Assembly: GCA_031379665.1 (NCBI GenBank)
Contig: JANNFI010000139.1
Location: 1-64,000 of the forward strand
Direction of reading: 5' to 3'
Source: SZUA-254 sp031379665
Lineage (GTDB): Bacteria > Bacteroidota > Ignavibacteria > UBA10030 > SZUA-254
Length of the DNA stretch: 64,000 nt
Shown: positions 51,858 to 59,464 of the stretch, one piece after another
Layout: every line of letters begins with the position of its first letter
Numbering within the stretch: position 1 is the stretch's first letter
Position numbers and translations under genes: made by a program
Notes under the pieces: generated by a model
Databases searched by the model: none
What the model was told of the DNA's origin: nothing
What the model saw: the letters and a program-made list of their open reading frames with translations, nothing else

Positions 51858-52879
51858 CAGGAACGGTCCCCGCGCGGCGGCTTGTGGTTGACCTCGGCGA
51901 GCACGGTCCTGATCAGTTCGTCCCGGTCGATCGGGACGATGCCGACATACCCGCAGACCACGCCGCCGCTGAAGTTCGCGAGGCTCGAGGCCTCCCTGAT
52001 GGTGGCCCCGCCGAGCAGCGCCATCGTCAGCGTTGCGATGACCGTGTCTCCCGCGCCCGAGACATCGGCCACCGTGCGCGCCTTCGTCGGCACGGTCGAG
52101 ACCGAACCGTCCTGCTCGAAGAGCATCATTCCCTGTTCCCCGAGCGTCAACAGGATGTTGCCAACCCCGAGCTGGCGGAGGAGGGCCCGTCCGGCCTCCT
52201 CGATCTCGGCGGTCGTCGTGAGCTTCCGGCCAAGCGCCTCCTCGACCTCTTTCTTGTTCGGCTTGAACACCGTCACCCCGGTGAAGTCGAAGAAATTCTC
52301 GAACTTCGGATCGACGGTCACGGGGATCCCGCGGCGTGAGGCCAACGCGGTGATTTCGCGGATGAGCTCCTTTCCGATTACGCCCTTGTTGTAGTCCTCG
52401 AAGATCACGCCGTCGATCCGGTCGAGCTGTCCGGCGACGAATCCGACGATCTTCGAGACGAGGGCGGGGTCGAGGGGCGAGCGGGATTCCCTGTCGATGC
52501 GGGCGACGTGCTGCGATTGGGCGATGATGCGGGTCTTTACGGTGGTCGGGCGTGACGGGTCGACAAAGAGGCCGTCGGCCGACAGGCCGCCCTCCCGGAG
52601 GAGGTCGGTCACCAGACGGCCGCTCCCATCATCGCCGACGACACCGACAAGGAGGGGGTCGCCTCCGAGAGATCGGACGTTCCGCGCGACGTTGCTCGCG
52701 CCGCCGAGCCTGGCCTGGTCGTCGTCGAGGTCGATCACTGGAACCGGCGCCTCGGGGGAGAGGCGGTTCACCCGTCCCCAGAGGTACCTGTCGAGCATCA
52801 CGTCGCCGATCACCGCGATGCGCCGGCCGGTCATCGATTGGCAGACGGCCAGGAGCCTATTTTCATTGATTGTAATCAC
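51857..52879 (-). CDS. rfaE1: D-glycero-beta-D-manno-heptose-7-phosphate kinase
   Basis: PfkB-family sugar kinase of 340 residues, corresponding to the kinase half of HldE. Motifs: MLDRYLWGRVNRLSPEAPVP near the N-terminus, RLGGASNVARNV, and the catalytic DVSGAGDTVIATLTMALLGG near the C-terminus. It precedes the separate adenylyltransferase rfaE2, so the two halves of heptose activation are encoded by adjacent genes. It has a clear promoter and a leader of about 33 bases. Confidence 0.95.
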   Translation of the reverse strand: MITINENRLLAVCQSMTGRRIAVIGDVMLDRYLWGRVNRLSPEAPVPVIDLDDDQARLGGASNVARNVRSLGGDPLLVGVVGDDGSGRLVTDLLREGGLSADGLFVDPSRPTTVKTRIIAQSQHVARIDRESRSPLDPALVSKIVGFVAGQLDRIDGVIFEDYNKGVIGKELIREITALASRRGIPVTVDPKFENFFDFTGVTVFKPNKKEVEEALGRKLTTTAEIEEAGRALLRQLGVGNILLTLGEQGMMLFEQDGSVSTVPTKARTVADVSGAGDTVIATLTMALLGGATIREASSLANFSGGVVCGYVGIVPIDRDELIRTVLAEVNHKPPRGDRS

Positions 52880-52915
52880 GGTCGGACAGCGCTCAAAGGA
52901 TTCCTCTCCAATCGA

Positions 52916-52947
52916 TCAATATATGCAGAACCGCATAGAAAATCAAA
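52916..52947 (-). promoter_or_regulatory. Predicted rfaE1 promoter
   Basis: On the minus strand, TTTG (52947-52944), a 20-base spacer, then TATATTGA (52923-52916). The predicted transcript start is near 52912. It is the divergent partner of the trmH-type promoter 18 bases away. Confidence 0.65.
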
Positions 52948-52964
52948 TACTTAGGGCGGTCCAC

Positions 52965-52996
52965 TTTGGAGATTTCTGAGGTGTTACCTATATTTG
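52965..52996 (+). promoter_or_regulatory. Predicted promoter of the SpoU methyltransferase gene
   Basis: TTTG at 52965-52968, a 20-base spacer, then a perfect TATATTTG at 52989-52996. The predicted transcript start is near 53000, only about 3 bases before the ATG at 53003, so the mRNA should be leaderless. Confidence 0.7.
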
Positions 52997-53002
52997 TTCA
53001 CC

Positions 53003-53803
53003 ATGAACACACCGATCCCCATACCGTCCGGAAAATTCAAGGCAGCACGTCTGCTCCTGAACAAAAAGCATCGTCTCGAGACGGGGACTTGCCTGATCGA
53101 AGGGAAACGGTTCGTCGCGGAGGCGCTCGGCCGGCCGGGCATCGTCGAATACATCCTGGTGACCCGCCGCTTCGCCCAGACGCCCGAGGGTGTTGAGTTC
53201 CTGGCCGGAGCCGGACGCCCGGATCTTCCGGCCTATTTCATCACCGAACAACAGCTAGGGCAGCTCGCCGACACCGTCACGTCCCAGGGTGTCCTCGCGG
53301 CCATTCGCCTCCCCGCTGCCGACCACTCGGAGATCCTCAGGATGAAGGGTGACCGGCTCATCCTCGTCGCGCTCGACGGCGTTGCCGATCCGGGGAACAT
53401 CGGGACGATCATCAGGACTTGTGCCTGGTTCGGAATCGATGGCGTGCTGCTTTCGGAACGTTCCGTCGAACTCTCCAACCCGAAGCTCCTTCGCTCGACG
53501 ATGGGGGCCGTGTTCCACCTCCCGATTGCAACCGGCGTCAATCTCGCCGGGATGATCCCCGTCCTCAGGGCGCGGGGTTTCAGGATACTGGCCGCGGAAG
53601 CCGGCGGGGAGCCCGCGGGGTCCCTCCTGCGCGGAGGTGGTAACAAGCTCCTCCTGTTCGGCAGCGAGGCGCACGGCCTCTCGCCGGTGGTCAGGGAGTT
53701 CGCCGACGCGACCTTCGGGATCGCCGGTTCCGGCCGCATCGAATCGCTCAACGTCGCCGTCGCTGTCGGCATCGCGCTGGACATCGCCGTCTCGCTACGG
53801 TAG
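53003..53803 (+). CDS. TrmH/SpoU family RNA 2'-O-methyltransferase
   Basis: SAM-dependent RNA ribose methyltransferase of the SPOUT class, with 266 residues. It has an N-terminal L30e-like substrate-binding domain (about 1-95) and the three SpoU motifs: ALDGVADPGNIGTIIRTCAW (motif 1), LLLFGSEAHGLS (motif 2) and GRIESLNVAVAVGIALD (motif 3). The target (23S rRNA as in RlmB/TsnR or a tRNA) cannot be told from sequence. The ATG at 53003 is set by the promoter: an in-frame TTG at 52994 lies inside the promoter box. The gene precedes nuoA but has its own transcript. Confidence 0.93.
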   Translation: MNTPIPIPSGKFKAARLLLNKKHRLETGTCLIEGKRFVAEALGRPGIVEYILVTRRFAQTPEGVEFLAGAGRPDLPAYFITEQQLGQLADTVTSQGVLAAIRLPAADHSEILRMKGDRLILVALDGVADPGNIGTIIRTCAWFGIDGVLLSERSVELSNPKLLRSTMGAVFHLPIATGVNLAGMIPVLRARGFRILAAEAGGEPAGSLLRGGGNKLLLFGSEAHGLSPVVREFADATFGIAGSGRIESLNVAVAVGIALDIAVSLR

Positions 53804-53861
53804 GGGCCCGGCGAAGAGCGGGCAAGATTCTTCGTCCTCCGGACCCAACGCCCGCACTTTG

Positions 53862-53893
53862 TTTGCATTTCACCCCCTTTTTTCATAATTTTG
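53862..53893 (+). promoter_or_regulatory. Predicted nuoABCDEF promoter
   Basis: TTTG at 53862-53865, a 20-base spacer, then TAATTTTG at 53886-53893, an exact match to TAnnTTTG. The predicted transcript start is near 53897, with a 26-base leader before nuoA. Confidence 0.75.
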
Positions 53894-53922
53894 GTCGATA
53901 ATTTAACTCTCGCCGATTCGAC

Positions 53923-54279
53923 ATGCTCGAACAGTACATCCCGCTCGGCATCATGATTCTCTTCGGAATCGCGTTCGGCGTCGTTATGTCGAAAGCGAGT
54001 GAATGGCTCGGTCCGAAGAATCCCAACAGCATCAAGCAATCGACGTATGAGAGCGGGATGGAGCCGATCCGCTCGGCCCGGGAGCGCGTTTCGGTGAAAT
54101 ACTATATGGTGGCGATGCTGTTCATCATCTTCGACATCGAGGTGGTGTTCCTCTATCCCTGGGCCGTGAACTTCAGGGACCTCGGGATGTTCGGCCTCGT
54201 CGAAATGTTCATCTTCATCAGCCTCCTGATGGTCGGCTTCGTGTACGTGTGGAGAAAAGGGGCCCTCAAATGGGATTGA
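53923..54279 (+). CDS. nuoA: NADH-quinone oxidoreductase subunit A
   Basis: Small membrane subunit of complex I, with 118 residues and three transmembrane helices. The quinone-site loop [20 protein letters not shown] lacks the cysteine found in many mitochondrial ND3 homologues, which is usual in bacteria. [16 protein letters not shown] in helix 2 is strongly conserved. It is the first gene of the nuoA-F operon and overlaps nuoB by 10 bases. Confidence 0.96.
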   Translation: MLEQYIPLGIMILFGIAFGVVMSKASEWLGPKNPNSIKQSTYESGMEPIRSARERVSVKYYMVAMLFIIFDIEVVFLYPWAVNFRDLGMFGLVEMFIFISLLMVGFVYVWRKGALKWD

Positions 54280-54797
54280 ATTCCGCGACGGAAGGGTTCA
54301 TCACTACCAAGATCGACGACATCGTCGGGTGGGCCCGGAAAAATTCGCTCTGGCCGATGCCGATGGGAATTTCCTGCTGTGCCATCGAGATGATGGCGTT
54401 CGCCGGCCCGCGGTACGACGTTGCCCGCTTCGGCTCGGAGGCGTTCCGCTTCTCACCCCGTCAGAGCGACCTGATGATCGTCGCCGGCACCGTCACCTAC
54501 AAGATGTCCCACGTGGTCCGGAAGATCTACGACCAGATGCCCGACCCGAAATGGGTGATCGCCATGGGTGCGTGCACCTCGACCGGGGGGATGTACCGAT
54601 CCTACTCCGTCGTCCAGGGGATCGACCAGTTCGTCCCGGTGGATGTGTATGTGGCGGGCTGCCCCCCGAGGCCCGACAACCTGCTCCAGGGGCTGATCGA
54701 GATCCAGAAAAAAATTACGCGTGGCGAGAAGCCGGGACAGGCGGAAAAAGTGTACATCGAGAACGAAAGGGTCCTTTCTGAACGACCTCATTCTTGA
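54270..54797 (+). CDS. nuoB: NADH-quinone oxidoreductase subunit B
   Basis: Peripheral subunit carrying iron-sulfur cluster N2, which passes electrons to quinone; 175 residues. Ligand motifs are [10 protein letters not shown] (two cysteines), MGACTSTGG and [13 protein letters not shown]. The ATG at 54270 (MGLNSATEG) is chosen; an in-frame upstream ATG at 54249 would lie deeper in nuoA. The 3' end runs into the region where the nuoC start must lie. Confidence 0.96.
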   Translation: MGLNSATEGFITTKIDDIVGWARKNSLWPMPMGISCCAIEMMAFAGPRYDVARFGSEAFRFSPRQSDLMIVAGTVTYKMSHVVRKIYDQMPDPKWVIAMGACTSTGGMYRSYSVVQGIDQFVPVDVYVAGCPPRPDNLLQGLIEIQKKITRGEKPGQAEKVYIENERVLSERPHS

Positions 54798-55260
54798 AGG
54801 GCTCCGGGGGATTTCCCCGGACCCGGTGATTTCCCAGAGCGAGTTCCGCGGAGAATTCACCGTCGTGATTCGGAAGGAAGCAATCGTCGCCTGTGCGACC
54901 CTCCTCCGCGACGACGAACGGTTCACCTTCGATTCACTCAGGGACCTCTGCGGTGCTGATTACGCGAGGCCGGAGGAGAGGTTCGAGGTCGTCTACAACC
55001 TGTACTCGCTGAAGTCGAACCGGCGGCTCCGCCTGAAGGTCCGGGTCGATGAGGCCGATTGCCGGGTTCCGTCGGTGACGTCAGTCTGGCCGGCCGCCGC
55101 CTGGCACGAACGCGAAACCTTCGATATGTACGGGATCACGTTCGATAACCATCCGGACCTCCGCAGGATCTACATGCCCCCGGAATTCGAACACTATCCC
55201 CTTAGGAAGGATTTCCCGCTGATGGGGATCCCGGGATCACTCCCGCTCCCCCGAAAATAA
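54721..55260 (+). CDS. nuoC: NADH-quinone oxidoreductase subunit C
   Basis: Peripheral subunit of complex I, 30 kDa family. The conserved C-terminal signature [29 protein letters not shown] and PLRKDFPL is complete. The start is uncertain. The only standard start in the frame ahead of the homologous region is a GTG at 54721, which overlaps nuoB by 77 bases and has no ribosome-binding site. Homology begins near LNDLILEG, where a CTG at 54778 follows GAAAGGG at a suitable distance and could be the real start, giving 160 residues. Coordinates here use the GTG. nuoD follows after 18 bases. Confidence 0.92.
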   Translation: MARSRDRRKKCTSRTKGSFLNDLILEGLRGISPDPVISQSEFRGEFTVVIRKEAIVACATLLRDDERFTFDSLRDLCGADYARPEERFEVVYNLYSLKSNRRLRLKVRVDEADCRVPSVTSVWPAAAWHERETFDMYGITFDNHPDLRRIYMPPEFEHYPLRKDFPLMGIPGSLPLPRK

Positions 55261-55278
55261 CCTCATCGACGACCGACC

Positions 55279-56523
55279 ATGCCTGCTGACACCCCACCGA
55301 GAAGCATCCTCCAGGCGCTCGAAAACCAGGATACCGTCATCACCTTCGACGATCCCCTCGAGCACGACATGGTGCTCAACATGGGGCCCCAGCACCCGGC
55401 CACCCACGGCGTCCTGAGGCTCCTGATCCGTCTCGACGGCGAAACCATCGTTTCGGCCGTTCCGGACCTCGGGTACCTCCACCGCGGCTACGAGAAGATC
55501 GCTGAGAACTCGACCTACCACGAATTCATCCCCCACACCGACCGGTTGGACTACCTGTCCCCCCTGGCGAACAATGTCGCGTACGCCCTCGCCGTCGAAA
55601 AACTCGCGGGGATCGAAGCCCCCGTGCGGGCGCAGTACATTCGGGTTCTCTGCGCAGAGCTGGCCCGGCTCTCCTCGCACCTCGTCTGGCTGGGTACGAT
55701 GGCGATGGATGTCGGCGCTGTCACGATTCTGCTTTGGGGTTTCAGGGAGCGGGAGAAAATACAGGACATTTGGGACCTCCTCACAGGGGTGCGGTTCACC
55801 ACGAGTTTCACCCGCATCGGCGGCCTCGCCAATGACATGAGCCCGGAGGTCGCGGCGATGACCCGGACGTTTATCGAAAACCTCGAAACGAGCCTGGTCG
55901 AAGCCGAAAAACTCCTCAAGAGCAACCTCATTTTCATCGACCGTTGCGAAGGGGTCGGCGTGATCTCGAAGGAGTCCGCGATTGCTCTCGGTCTGACCGG
56001 GCCGCTGCTCAGAGCTTGCGGCGTCGACCACGACCTGCGCCGGGACCAACCATACCTCGTCTACGACAAACTCGACTTCGAAGTGCCGGTGTACGGGGAT
56101 TGCGACGTGCTGTCGCGTTTCTATGTCAGGATCGAGGAGATGCGGGAGAGCGTGAAGATCCTCAGCCAGGTGCTGGAGAAAATGCCGGCCGGACCGGTGA
56201 ACGCTTCCGATCCTAAGAAAGTCCCCCCGCGTAAGGAAAAGACGTATGGCAAGATGGAAGAGCTCATTCACGATTTCATGCTCGTGAATTTCGGCATCAA
56301 CCCGCCGGTCGGCGAGGCGTACCACGCCATCGAATCGTCGAAGGGAGAGCTCGGCTTCTATATCGTCAGCCACGGCGAAGGGTATCCCTGGCGCCTGAAG
56401 ATCCGTTCGCCGTCGTTCTGCAACCTGCAGGCGATGCCCCCGATGCTCATCGGCGGGATGATTTCGGACGTCGTCGCGGTCATCGGCAGCGTCGATCCAG
56501 TGATGGGTGAGGCTGATAAATAA
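55279..56523 (+). CDS. nuoD: NADH-quinone oxidoreductase subunit D
   Basis: 49-kDa-type subunit that forms the quinone-binding pocket with NuoB; 414 residues. N-terminal NMGPQHPATHGVLRLLIRLD contains the conserved pocket histidines; DLGYLHRGYEKIAEN and the C-terminal PSFCNLQAMPPMLIGGMISD with the closing ...GSVDPVMGEADK are typical. It is a separate gene, not fused to nuoC as in E. coli. It is part of the nuoA-F operon. Confidence 0.97.
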   Translation: MPADTPPRSILQALENQDTVITFDDPLEHDMVLNMGPQHPATHGVLRLLIRLDGETIVSAVPDLGYLHRGYEKIAENSTYHEFIPHTDRLDYLSPLANNVAYALAVEKLAGIEAPVRAQYIRVLCAELARLSSHLVWLGTMAMDVGAVTILLWGFREREKIQDIWDLLTGVRFTTSFTRIGGLANDMSPEVAAMTRTFIENLETSLVEAEKLLKSNLIFIDRCEGVGVISKESAIALGLTGPLLRACGVDHDLRRDQPYLVYDKLDFEVPVYGDCDVLSRFYVRIEEMRESVKILSQVLEKMPAGPVNASDPKKVPPRKEKTYGKMEELIHDFMLVNFGINPPVGEAYHAIESSKGELGFYIVSHGEGYPWRLKIRSPSFCNLQAMPPMLIGGMISDVVAVIGSVDPVMGEADK

Positions 56524-56536
56524 CCATCAACCGACA

Positions 56537-57001
56537 ATGTTTTCGAAGGAAAATCTCGATACGCTCGACGGACTGCGGGTCCGGTACCCGGTGGGCAAGC
56601 CGCTCGTGCTCCCGGCGCTCTGGCTGGCCCAGCGGCAGTTCGGCTGGATCTCGCCTGAGGTGATGAAATACGTCGCCGGGCTCCTCGACCTGCCGGTGAG
56701 TCACGTCTACGGCGTCGTGACCTTTTACACGATGTTCAATACGAAACCCGTGGGGAAATATCACCTCCAGGTCTGTACGAACGTTTCCTGTCTGCTCCGG
56801 GGGGGCGACCGGCTTCTCGACCACGCCTGCGGGCGGCTGAACATCGGTAAAGGCGAGACGACCACCGACAACAGATTCACCATCACCGAGGTGGAGTGTC
56901 TCGGTTCGTGCGGCACCGCGCCGGCCGTCCAGGTCAACGATGACTACCACGAAAACCTCTCAGTCGAGAGACTCGACGCCCTCCTGAACGACCTGCGCTG
57001 A
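56537..57001 (+). CDS. nuoE: NADH-quinone oxidoreductase subunit E
   Basis: 24-kDa-type subunit with a [2Fe-2S] cluster (N1a), part of the NADH-oxidising module; 154 residues. The cysteine ligands are in CTNVSCLLRGG and the pair in ECLGSCGTAP. The thioredoxin-like fold is preceded by a helical region with LPALWLAQRQFGWIS. The ATG at 56537 was chosen; a GTG at 56507 in the end of nuoD would add 10 residues without homology. nuoF starts 3 bases after the stop. Confidence 0.96.
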   Translation: MFSKENLDTLDGLRVRYPVGKPLVLPALWLAQRQFGWISPEVMKYVAGLLDLPVSHVYGVVTFYTMFNTKPVGKYHLQVCTNVSCLLRGGDRLLDHACGRLNIGKGETTTDNRFTITEVECLGSCGTAPAVQVNDDYHENLSVERLDALLNDLR

Positions 57002-57004
57002 CCG

Positions 57005-58309
57005 ATGGAAGCCTTCACCGAAAAACTGATCCTGCCCGACATCCCGGACCTTCACCGCATCGACGTCTACGAGAAGCACGGCGGATACGCCGCGCTGCGC
57101 AAGGCGCTCGCGATGAAACCTGAGGAGGTCACCGAGGAGGTCAAGAAGTCCAATCTCCGCGGCCGGGGGGGCGCCTGCTTCCCGACCGGGCTGAAGTGGA
57201 CGTTCATGCCGAAGCAGACCGACAAGCAAAAGTACCTCTGCGCGAACGGCGACGAGAGCGAACCGGGCACGTTCAAGGACAGGCAGATCTTCGAGTCCAA
57301 CCCACACCTCTTCATCGAGGGCGCGATAATCACCGCGTACGCGATGGGCATCAACGTGGTCTACACGTATATCCGCGGTGAATACGCCCGCTGGATCGAA
57401 ATGCTGCAGAAGGCCGTCGACGACGCCTATGCGAAGGGATACATCGGTGAGAACATCCTCGGCTCCAGCTTTACCACGCAACTCTACCTGCACCGCGGCG
57501 CCGGCGCCTACATCTGCGGCGAGGAATCGGCCCTGATGAATTCGCTCGAAGGCGATAGGGGGTATCCCAGGGTGAAGCCGCCCTTCCCCGCGCAGAATGG
57601 CCTGTGGGGATGCCCGACCACGATCAACAACATCGAAACGATCGCGAACATCCCCGTCATCATCTCCCGGGGATGGGAGTGGTTCTCGAAGATCGGCGAG
57701 CCGAAGCAGCCGGGAACCATCCTCTACGGTATCAGCGGGCATGTCAACAAACCGGGCGTCTACGAACTTCCCTCGGGGACGCTCCTTACGGACCTGATCT
57801 ATAAGCACGCCGGGGGCGTCCCCGGGAATAAGAAGATCAAGGCGGTCATCCCCGGAGGGTCGTCAACGAAATGGATCAGGGGGGAACAAATCGAAGGGGT
57901 GAAGATGGACGCGGAATCCCTCAAGGCGGTGGGGACGGCGATCGGAACCGCGGGCGTCATCGTGATGGACGAAGACACCGATCTGGTATCGGTCATCCTG
58001 CGCATCACCCGTTTCTACCACCACGAGTCGTGCGGTCAGTTCACGCCGTGCCGCGAAGGGTGCGGGTGGATGGAAAAAATACTGAAAAGGTTCCAGGCGG
58101 GGGAGGCCGCGCCCTCGGATCTCGACCTTCTGCTCGACGTCGCGAACAACATCGAGGGAAACACGATCTGCGCGCTGGGCGACGCGGCAGCCTGGCCCGT
58201 GCAGAGCTTCATCAAGCTGTTCAGGGATGAACTCGAGAAAAAGGTGCGCGGCTCGAAACCCGATGCCGCCTGGGTCCCGCCGCCGCACCTGGTCTCATCC
58301 AAACCCTAG
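57005..58309 (+). CDS. nuoF: NADH-quinone oxidoreductase subunit F
   Basis: NADH-binding flavoprotein subunit holding FMN and iron-sulfur cluster N3; 434 residues. Key segments: NLRGRGGACFPTGLKW (nucleotide binding), CANGDESEPGTFKDR, GAGAYICGEESALMNSLEG, and the [4Fe-4S] ligands in ESCGQFTPCREGC with the fourth cysteine in NTICALGDAAAWP. All are intact. It is the last gene of this operon; nuoG does not follow, and instead a convergent lipoprotein gene overlaps its stop by 4 bases. Confidence 0.97.
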   Translation: MEAFTEKLILPDIPDLHRIDVYEKHGGYAALRKALAMKPEEVTEEVKKSNLRGRGGACFPTGLKWTFMPKQTDKQKYLCANGDESEPGTFKDRQIFESNPHLFIEGAIITAYAMGINVVYTYIRGEYARWIEMLQKAVDDAYAKGYIGENILGSSFTTQLYLHRGAGAYICGEESALMNSLEGDRGYPRVKPPFPAQNGLWGCPTTINNIETIANIPVIISRGWEWFSKIGEPKQPGTILYGISGHVNKPGVYELPSGTLLTDLIYKHAGGVPGNKKIKAVIPGGSSTKWIRGEQIEGVKMDAESLKAVGTAIGTAGVIVMDEDTDLVSVILRITRFYHHESCGQFTPCREGCGWMEKILKRFQAGEAAPSDLDLLLDVANNIEGNTICALGDAAAWPVQSFIKLFRDELEKKVRGSKPDAAWVPPPHLVSSKP

Positions 58310-58767
58310 TTGTTGATCCCCCCCTCGCGGATCCACTGCGCGATCCCCGTGATCTGGTTCGGGGTGAGGGGGGGCCTGTTCAGCGGCATCCGCGGAGTCA
58401 ACCTCCCATCGATGCGCAACTGCAGGATGCTCTCATCCGGCGACCCCGGCACGACGATTCCCACCCGTTCGGTCAATCTCTGGTAACTTTCAAGGCTCAG
58501 GTTCGCCGCTGGGGCGTCGCCCGCGTGGCACCCGCCGGCGAAAGTGCACGCCCTGTTGAAGAGCGGTTGGATGGAGCCATTGTAACTGACGTTCGAGTCG
58601 GGGAGGACGATGTCGGTGAAAGGGCCGGAGTCGGTAATGGAGTCCTTGCACGACCAGGCCGCGACGATCAGGACGATTACGAAGCAGGCGATAAAGGATG
58701 GGCTGGCGGAATTGCCCCTCGGGCTGGTGGGGTGAGACCTCGGGTTGGATGACGAGAAAAATTTCAT
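58306..58767 (-). CDS. Cytochrome c-like lipoprotein with a CX5CH motif
   Basis: Predicted lipoprotein of 153 residues. A basic N-terminal stretch and hydrophobic helix (about 24-38) end in AAWSC, putting the lipid on Cys40. The mature part has IQPLFNRACTFAGGCHAGD, where C74, C80 and H81 make a CX5CH arrangement in place of the usual CX2CH. It is followed by SLESYQRL and a C-terminal NRPPLTPNQITGIAQWIREG, the ending of c-type cytochrome folds. Similar domains with expanded spacing occur in Bacteroidota and Planctomycetes. Whether heme is bound is uncertain. It has its own promoter and a very short leader. Confidence 0.78.
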   Translation of the reverse strand: MKFFSSSNPRSHPTSPRGNSASPSFIACFVIVLIVAAWSCKDSITDSGPFTDIVLPDSNVSYNGSIQPLFNRACTFAGGCHAGDAPAANLSLESYQRLTERVGIVVPGSPDESILQLRIDGRLTPRMPLNRPPLTPNQITGIAQWIREGGINN

Positions 58768-58778
58768 TGAGCGTTATG

Positions 58779-58810
58779 AAAACATACTAAAGTGATCCCT
58801 GAAATGCAAT
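58779..58810 (-). promoter_or_regulatory. Predicted promoter of the cytochrome-like lipoprotein gene
   Basis: On the minus strand, ATTG (58810-58807), a 20-base spacer, then TATGTTTT (58786-58779). The predicted transcript start is near 58775, about 8 bases before the ATG at 58767. Confidence 0.55.
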
Positions 58811-58842
58811 GAACGCCAACCCGGCTTCCGCGGTTCCAGGTG

Positions 58843-58873
58843 TTTGATTCCTTCAACCCAACTTCGTATATTG
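58843..58873 (+). promoter_or_regulatory. Predicted tRNA-Ala promoter
   Basis: TTTG at 58843-58846, a 20-base spacer, then TATATTG at 58867-58873. The predicted transcript start is near 58878, about 30 bases before the mature tRNA. Confidence 0.65.
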
Positions 58874-58906
58874 ATCCACCTTCCCCCGGAGAAATTCAAC
58901 CGTCAA

Positions 58907-58979
58907 GGGGCTGTAGCTCAGCTGGGAGAGCGCGTGAATGGCATTCACGAGGCCAGGGGTTCGATCCCCCTCAGCTCCA
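58907..58979 (+). tRNA. tRNA-Ala (anticodon GGC)
   Basis: Complete 73-base cloverleaf. Acceptor stem GGGGCTG pairs with CAGCTCC; D-arm GCTC/GAGC; anticodon stem CGTGA/TCACG with loop ATGGCAT, giving anticodon GGC; T-arm AGGGG/CCCCT with TTCGATC loop; discriminator A at 58979. CCA is not encoded directly after it, so it would be added enzymatically. This isoacceptor reads GCC and GCU codons, and GCC is frequent in the genes of this window. Confidence 0.97.
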
Positions 58980-58997
58980 CTCCACCATAGTACGATA

Positions 58998-59024
58998 CGG
59001 CGAAAGGGAAGCCGGGTTTCGCCG
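58998..59024 (+). other. Hairpin downstream of tRNA-Ala
   Basis: CGGCGAAA (58998-59005) pairs with TTTCGCCG (59017-59024) around an 11-base loop. There is no T run, so it may be a processing or weak termination signal between the tRNA and the next gene. Confidence 0.4.
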
Positions 59025-59093
59025 TCCGGGAGGGTGGCAAAACCTGCTTGGATCCGTCATCGTCTCCTCACAGCACCAACATCGTATCAGACC

Positions 59094-59453
59094 ATGGGCG
59101 ACCGCGTTCAGGAATTCCGTTCATTTCGCGAGAGGATGAACAAGCGCATTCTCTCCGCCGACAACCGCGCCGTGAAACGGTTTTTCGGCGTCGACACGCT
59201 GACGTACGAGGCTGGCGCACTGACGTCGCGAGAGAAGGAAATGCTCGGGCTCGTCGCCTCGATGGTTCTGCGGTGCGACGACTGCGTTTCGTACCACATC
59301 GAACAGTGCAGGAAGGAAGGGGTGACCGAAGAGCAGTTTTTCGACATCTTCAGCGTCGCGCTGGTTGTCGGAGGGTCGATCGTCATCCCACACCTCCGGC
59401 GGGCTGTCGACTATCTCGACCTGCTTGAAGGGAATCCGGGACCGGGGGCCTGA
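59094..59453 (+). CDS. Carboxymuconolactone decarboxylase / AhpD-like family protein
   Basis: Small alpha-helical protein of 119 residues. The AhpD-type redox motif is seen as CDDCVSYHIEQC (CX2C with the following histidine), after LTSREKEMLGLVASMVLR. This suggests a peroxidase-linked disulfide reductase and not a true decarboxylase, which lacks the cysteine pair. The ATG at 59094 begins MGDRVQEFR; a longer frame upstream runs back into the tRNA and is not credible. It is followed after 11 bases by the PAS-GAF protein gene. Confidence 0.88.
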   Translation: MGDRVQEFRSFRERMNKRILSADNRAVKRFFGVDTLTYEAGALTSREKEMLGLVASMVLRCDDCVSYHIEQCRKEGVTEEQFFDIFSVALVVGGSIVIPHLRRAVDYLDLLEGNPGPGA

Positions 59454-59464
59454 AGGACCGTCCG

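Noticed and set aside
58938..59093. N-terminal extension of the AhpD-like protein
   Set aside because: The extended frame begins inside tRNA-Ala and has no homology. The ATG at 59094 matches the family start.
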